NCBI RefSeq assembly: GCF_002257645.1
Contig: NZ_NQMO01000011.1
Location: 62,001-126,000, forward strand
Direction: 5' to 3'
DNA: 64,000 nt
Source of the DNA: Paenibacillus sp. XY044
GTDB taxonomy: Bacteria > Bacillota > Bacilli > Paenibacillales > Paenibacillaceae
The notes below the pieces were generated by a model, which worked only from the letters and a program-made list of their open reading frames with translations, searched no databases and was not told the DNA's origin. Every line of letters starts with the position of its first letter. Within the stretch, counting starts at the first letter, position 1. The position numbers and the translations under genes are program-made. Shown here in pieces: positions 61,185-64,000 of this stretch.

Positions 61185-62918
61185 ATGAACGAATATGTTC
61201 CGCAGGGAATGGTTCAAAAGCAGTATCACTGGGAATGGGTCAATTATTTTCTGTACCGGCATCTTCAAGAGAATAATCCATTTCCCAAGCTGCAGGCAGC
61301 GCTGGCCGGTCTGCTGAATAAGCAGGAAAAGCAATTGGATTCATTGAGGAAACTCGCTGCCTCGCTTGGGATATCCAGTCCTTCCGCAACGGTGAATATA
61401 AGGTACAGTCCGGTTCTGGAATGTATTAAAGAACTCCATGACCGGGAGTATGAATTATTGCAGGAGTACATCAGCTACCACGATTACTTTTTGCCGGTTT
61501 CTTCGAATCAATTGGGGCTCGAAGACTTGATGAAGTCTCAACTGGCGCAAGTCAATACGTTGACAGAATTAAAGTCGACCTTTGTACAACTTTTCAAACC
61601 CCAACATGAAACTCAAAAGCCTGATTACATATTGGAAAAGGGGTTCAAGTTAACGCGGATCGCCACGGGACTCACGTTCCCGACCGTTATGACATTTGAT
61701 CCGCAGGGAGCCGTCTATGTTGCCGAAGCAGGGTTTGCCTACGGGACTGAACCAGGAAAAGGCCGTGTACTTCGCCTGGAATCGGATGGCTCCTTTACCG
61801 AAATCGCTTCGGGGATCGGAGGTCCTGTGACAGGCATTGCCTGGCATAATGGGGATTTGTATGTGGCTGCAGGAAATTTAGGGGAAAAGCCTACGGATGG
61901 ATGCGGGGAAATTATTCGAGTATCGCCGGATGGCAAAAGGCAAACGATTGTCAGCGGGCTCAGAACTTGCGGGGACCATTTTACCGGAGATATTCTGTTC
62001 GGTCCTGATGGAAAACTGTACTTTTCCGTAGGTACCGCAACGAATTCGGCTGTTGTAGGACTGGACAATATGCTGATACTGAAGTATCACCCGCAATTTC
62101 ACGATGTGCCGGCCAGAGACTTGGAATTGATCGGCACCAATTTCATATCCCGGGATCCGCTATCTACTCCACCGGATGCAGCAGTAACGGGAGCATACCA
62201 TGCCTTTGGAGTTCCGAGTAAAGAGGGTGATATCGTCCAAGGCCGATTGTTGGCTAACGGGGTCATCTACCGCTGTAATCCTGACGGAAGCCACCTACAA
62301 ATCGTCGCAGACGGCTTCCGGAATACGTTCGGTTTAAGATTTTCCCCAATGAACGGGAAACTGATCGTAACGGACCATGGTGCGGATCCGCGGGGAAGCC
62401 GGCAAGTCAGGCTGGATTGGGATAAGATTTGGGAGGTCACACCTGGGGGGTGGTACGGATTTCCGGAGTTGTTTAGCGGGTTGCCCGTAACCCTCCCCCA
62501 CTTTCATGCTGCGGAACAAGCGAAGCCTACCTTTCTGATCCGCAACCATCCTTCGCTTGCCGCTCAACCGCTGGCTCGTCTCAAGCCGCATAGCGCTTCC
62601 ATGAAATTTGATATTTGCACAAACGCCGAATTCGGTGGTCCCGGGGAGCTTTTTGTCGCTCAGTTTGGAGAATCCGGCTTTGAAAAAACCGAAGAACTTC
62701 CTGGATTCAAAGTGGTTAAGGTAAACCTGGATACCGGACAAATTTCGAACTTTTTGACCAATCCACATGGCGAATCCACGAAACAAGGGCCGATTCGGCC
62801 CATTGATGTCAAATTTAATGCCGCAGGAAACGAACTTTACCTTGTCGATTTTGGCCTGATGGGTAAGCATCACCCCACTCCTGGAACCGGTAGCCTGTGG
62901 AAGATCGTCAGAGCATAG
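61185..62918 (+). CDS. PQQ-dependent sugar dehydrogenase-like beta-propeller with a helical N-terminal domain
   Basis: A 577-residue protein. Residues 1-135 are mostly helical with no family that I recognise (QYHWEWVNYFLYRHLQENNP, CIKELHDREYELLQEYISYH); the repeated helices suggest a bundle. From about 150 on it is a glucose/sorbosone dehydrogenase-type propeller: TGLTFPTVMTFDPQGAVYVA, GDHFTGDILFGPDGKLYFSV, GFRNTFGLRFSP, TDHGADPRGS and GGWYGFPE hold cofactor-site-like residues. There is no signal peptide. Whether it binds PQQ is unknown. It is convergent with a YmaF gene nine bases away. Confidence 0.82.
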   Translation: MNEYVPQGMVQKQYHWEWVNYFLYRHLQENNPFPKLQAALAGLLNKQEKQLDSLRKLAASLGISSPSATVNIRYSPVLECIKELHDREYELLQEYISYHDYFLPVSSNQLGLEDLMKSQLAQVNTLTELKSTFVQLFKPQHETQKPDYILEKGFKLTRIATGLTFPTVMTFDPQGAVYVAEAGFAYGTEPGKGRVLRLESDGSFTEIASGIGGPVTGIAWHNGDLYVAAGNLGEKPTDGCGEIIRVSPDGKRQTIVSGLRTCGDHFTGDILFGPDGKLYFSVGTATNSAVVGLDNMLILKYHPQFHDVPARDLELIGTNFISRDPLSTPPDAAVTGAYHAFGVPSKEGDIVQGRLLANGVIYRCNPDGSHLQIVADGFRNTFGLRFSPMNGKLIVTDHGADPRGSRQVRLDWDKIWEVTPGGWYGFPELFSGLPVTLPHFHAAEQAKPTFLIRNHPSLAAQPLARLKPHSASMKFDICTNAEFGGPGELFVAQFGESGFEKTEELPGFKVVKVNLDTGQISNFLTNPHGESTKQGPIRPIDVKFNAAGNELYLVDFGLMGKHHPTPGTGSLWKIVRA

Positions 62919-62927
62919 CAGCTCGAC

Positions 62928-63317
62928 TCACTCTTCCTCGTTCCCTGTTCTGCCTCCATACCGATGGGAATGCGGGATTCTGCCGTTAACGGTTGTGTAA
63001 CCCGCGAAATCGTGGTAATGCCCGCCTCCCTGCAAAGGAATGGCTGGTCCGGTCGTCCCTTGAATGTAATGAATATGCTGATCATTAAAGGATGTTTCCA
63101 CATGATAACGGTGGACATGGGGAACGCCGCTGGGGGCGGGTTCCGTTGTTCCGGCGTAGTGATGATAGTGCCCCACATCAAACGAAGTATCACCTGAAAA
63201 CGGATGAACATGAACCCTGACCGGCCTTCCATCCCACGATGTAATAAGCAGGGTGTGAGCATGTTCGGAACCGGAACCCTCGTTATGAAACAGCAAACCT
63301 GTGATTGGGATTTCCAA
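62928..63317 (-). CDS. YmaF-family His-rich protein
   Basis: A 129-residue protein of the YmaF type, with repeated HxH and HYHH units: EHAHTLLIT, RVHVHPFSG, GHYHHYAG, PHVHRYH, QHIHYIQG, GHYHDFAG and PHSHRYGG. The regular His spacing suggests metal binding on a beta repeat. The function is unknown; B. subtilis YmaF has no set role. It is convergent with the PQQ-dehydrogenase-like gene, nine bases between the stops. Confidence 0.88.
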   Translation of the reverse strand: MEIPITGLLFHNEGSGSEHAHTLLITSWDGRPVRVHVHPFSGDTSFDVGHYHHYAGTTEPAPSGVPHVHRYHVETSFNDQHIHYIQGTTGPAIPLQGGGHYHDFAGYTTVNGRIPHSHRYGGRTGNEEE

Positions 63318-63498
63318 TAGGCTAACCTCCTATTTCTCAAGTCGTATGTTTGATAAAGCAAACACGGTTTCATCGTACGCAGAAATCATATGGCGTTAGC
63401 CTGTTCCAATATGCAGAAATATGTAATTTTGCAATAAATCTTACAAACGGTTGAAATACGCTGCCAAAGACGGCCATATATCCGAACGGTTTGCAGCC

Positions 63499-63548
63499 AA
63501 AAAACCTGCCGGTCACGACATCATCTCGTCGGGATTCGGCAGGTTTTT
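63499..63548 (-). terminator. Terminator of hflX
   Basis: AAAAACCTGCCG and CGGCAGGTTTTT form a 12-bp stem that encloses an inner CGAC/GTCG hairpin, with a T run on the minus strand. The symmetric A and T flanks would also stop plus-strand transcription. Confidence 0.85.
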
Positions 63549-63555
63549 CGACAGA

Positions 63556-64000
63556 TTATTCTATTACGTATTCGCGATATTTCTCGAAGTCCTGAAGCCG
63601 GCATTCCAATGCCAGCCGCGTGCCTTCGTTTTCATATTCGGTCGAGTGGATGCTGGCATGCTCGTTCAGATACGAAACGACCTGGCCCCGGTCATACGGG
63701 ATCAGCATTTCGCAGGTCACGTAATCCTTGAACACCGAGCCTCGGATCAGATCCACCAGCTCGGTCATTCCGATCCTTGGTTTGGCCGCCAGATAGATGC
63801 TTTTTTCCTTGACCTCCGGAATGTCCACACCCGCCAGATCGCATTTGTTGTAGGCGAAAATCGTAGGAATGTCCGTTACGCCGATGTCCTTCAGCGTGTT
63901 CTCCGTAATTTGGATCAGCTGCTCGTACTTCGGATTCGAGTAATCCACGACATGGATGAGCAGATCTGCCTCGGACACTTCCTCCAGCGTCGATCGGAAC
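63556..64000 (-). CDS. hflX: Ribosome-associated GTPase HflX, C-terminal part (cut by window edge)
   Basis: The last 148 codons of HflX run off the right edge; the 5' part is outside. Visible blocks are FRSTLEEVSEADLLIHVVDY (end of the G domain, G3 region side), the G4 motif NKCD in FAYNKCDLAG, the G5-like loop SIYLAAKPRIGM, and the C-terminal domain with LIPYDRGQVVSYLNEH. HflX binds the ribosome and splits or rescues stalled ribosomes. A bidirectional terminator follows. Confidence 0.93.
   Translation of the reverse strand, partial: FRSTLEEVSEADLLIHVVDYSNPKYEQLIQITENTLKDIGVTDIPTIFAYNKCDLAGVDIPEVKEKSIYLAAKPRIGMTELVDLIRGSVFKDYVTCEMLIPYDRGQVVSYLNEHASIHSTEYENEGTRLALECRLQDFEKYREYVIE

Noticed and set aside
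1..64000. CRISPR arrays, prophage, insertion sequences or known defence systems
   Set aside because: No regularly spaced repeats, transposase, integrase, phage structural or defence genes were recognised anywhere in the window.

Overview
The window looks like the chromosome of a spore-forming Firmicute, most likely Paenibacillus or a close relative. This is inferred from mixed GC content, strong GGAGG ribosome sites with frequent GTG/TTG starts, an aa3-type menaquinol oxidase (qoxABCD), SLH and LPXTG surface proteins, a DUF2339 membrane protein, a YmaF protein, B. subtilis-type gluconate genes and an E. coli-type speD. No rRNA, tRNA, CRISPR array, insertion sequence or prophage was recognised. 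Both edges cut genes: arsB on the left and hflX on the right.

Layout. 1-2.4 kb: an arsenic island with two divergent units, arsR-arsB leftward and marR - 62-aa Cys-tailed peptide - arsM rightward. 2.5-11 kb: a DUF2339 membrane protein, a HAD phosphatase, qoxABCD with Fnr-like and Rex-like sites upstream, and a membrane acyltransferase. 11-17 kb: a 1.5-kresidue LPKTG adhesin and a sortase. 17-21.9 kb: a response regulator, a double-headed sensor kinase and a 52-residue membrane peptide. 22-28 kb: rpiR-mug, a CNNM/CorC-type protein, a repeat-rich gap, and a UvrA-like ABC protein divergent from a WYL regulator. 29-34 kb: two VOC proteins and the gluconate operon gntR-gntP-gntK with two GntR-type boxes. 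34.6-42.7 kb: a lipoprotein, a five-gene Opp-type importer, and a DMT transporter behind an FMN riboswitch. 43-51 kb: an SLH-cohesin protein, a 1215-aa secreted multidomain protein, a P-loop kinase and a CpdB/YfkN-like nucleotidase. 51.4-54.9 kb: a phosphonate-type importer phnD-phnC-phnE-phnE. 55-64 kb: a small membrane protein, PadR-DUF2812, speD, PadR-pentapeptide-ABC exporter, a PQQ-dehydrogenase-like propeller, a YmaF protein and hflX.

How the genes work together. ArsR/ArsB give arsenite efflux, and ArsM methylation sits in a separate unit whose three products all carry paired cysteines. Gluconate import and phosphorylation form one regulon. Several units pair a one-component regulator with its likely target next to a palindromic operator (ArsR, MarR, WYL, both PadR). 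The most promising novelties are the Cys-pair arsenic operon, the FMN-riboswitch-controlled EamA transporter, the pentapeptide/ABC exporter operon, and the SLH-cohesin/dockerin-like surface pair.
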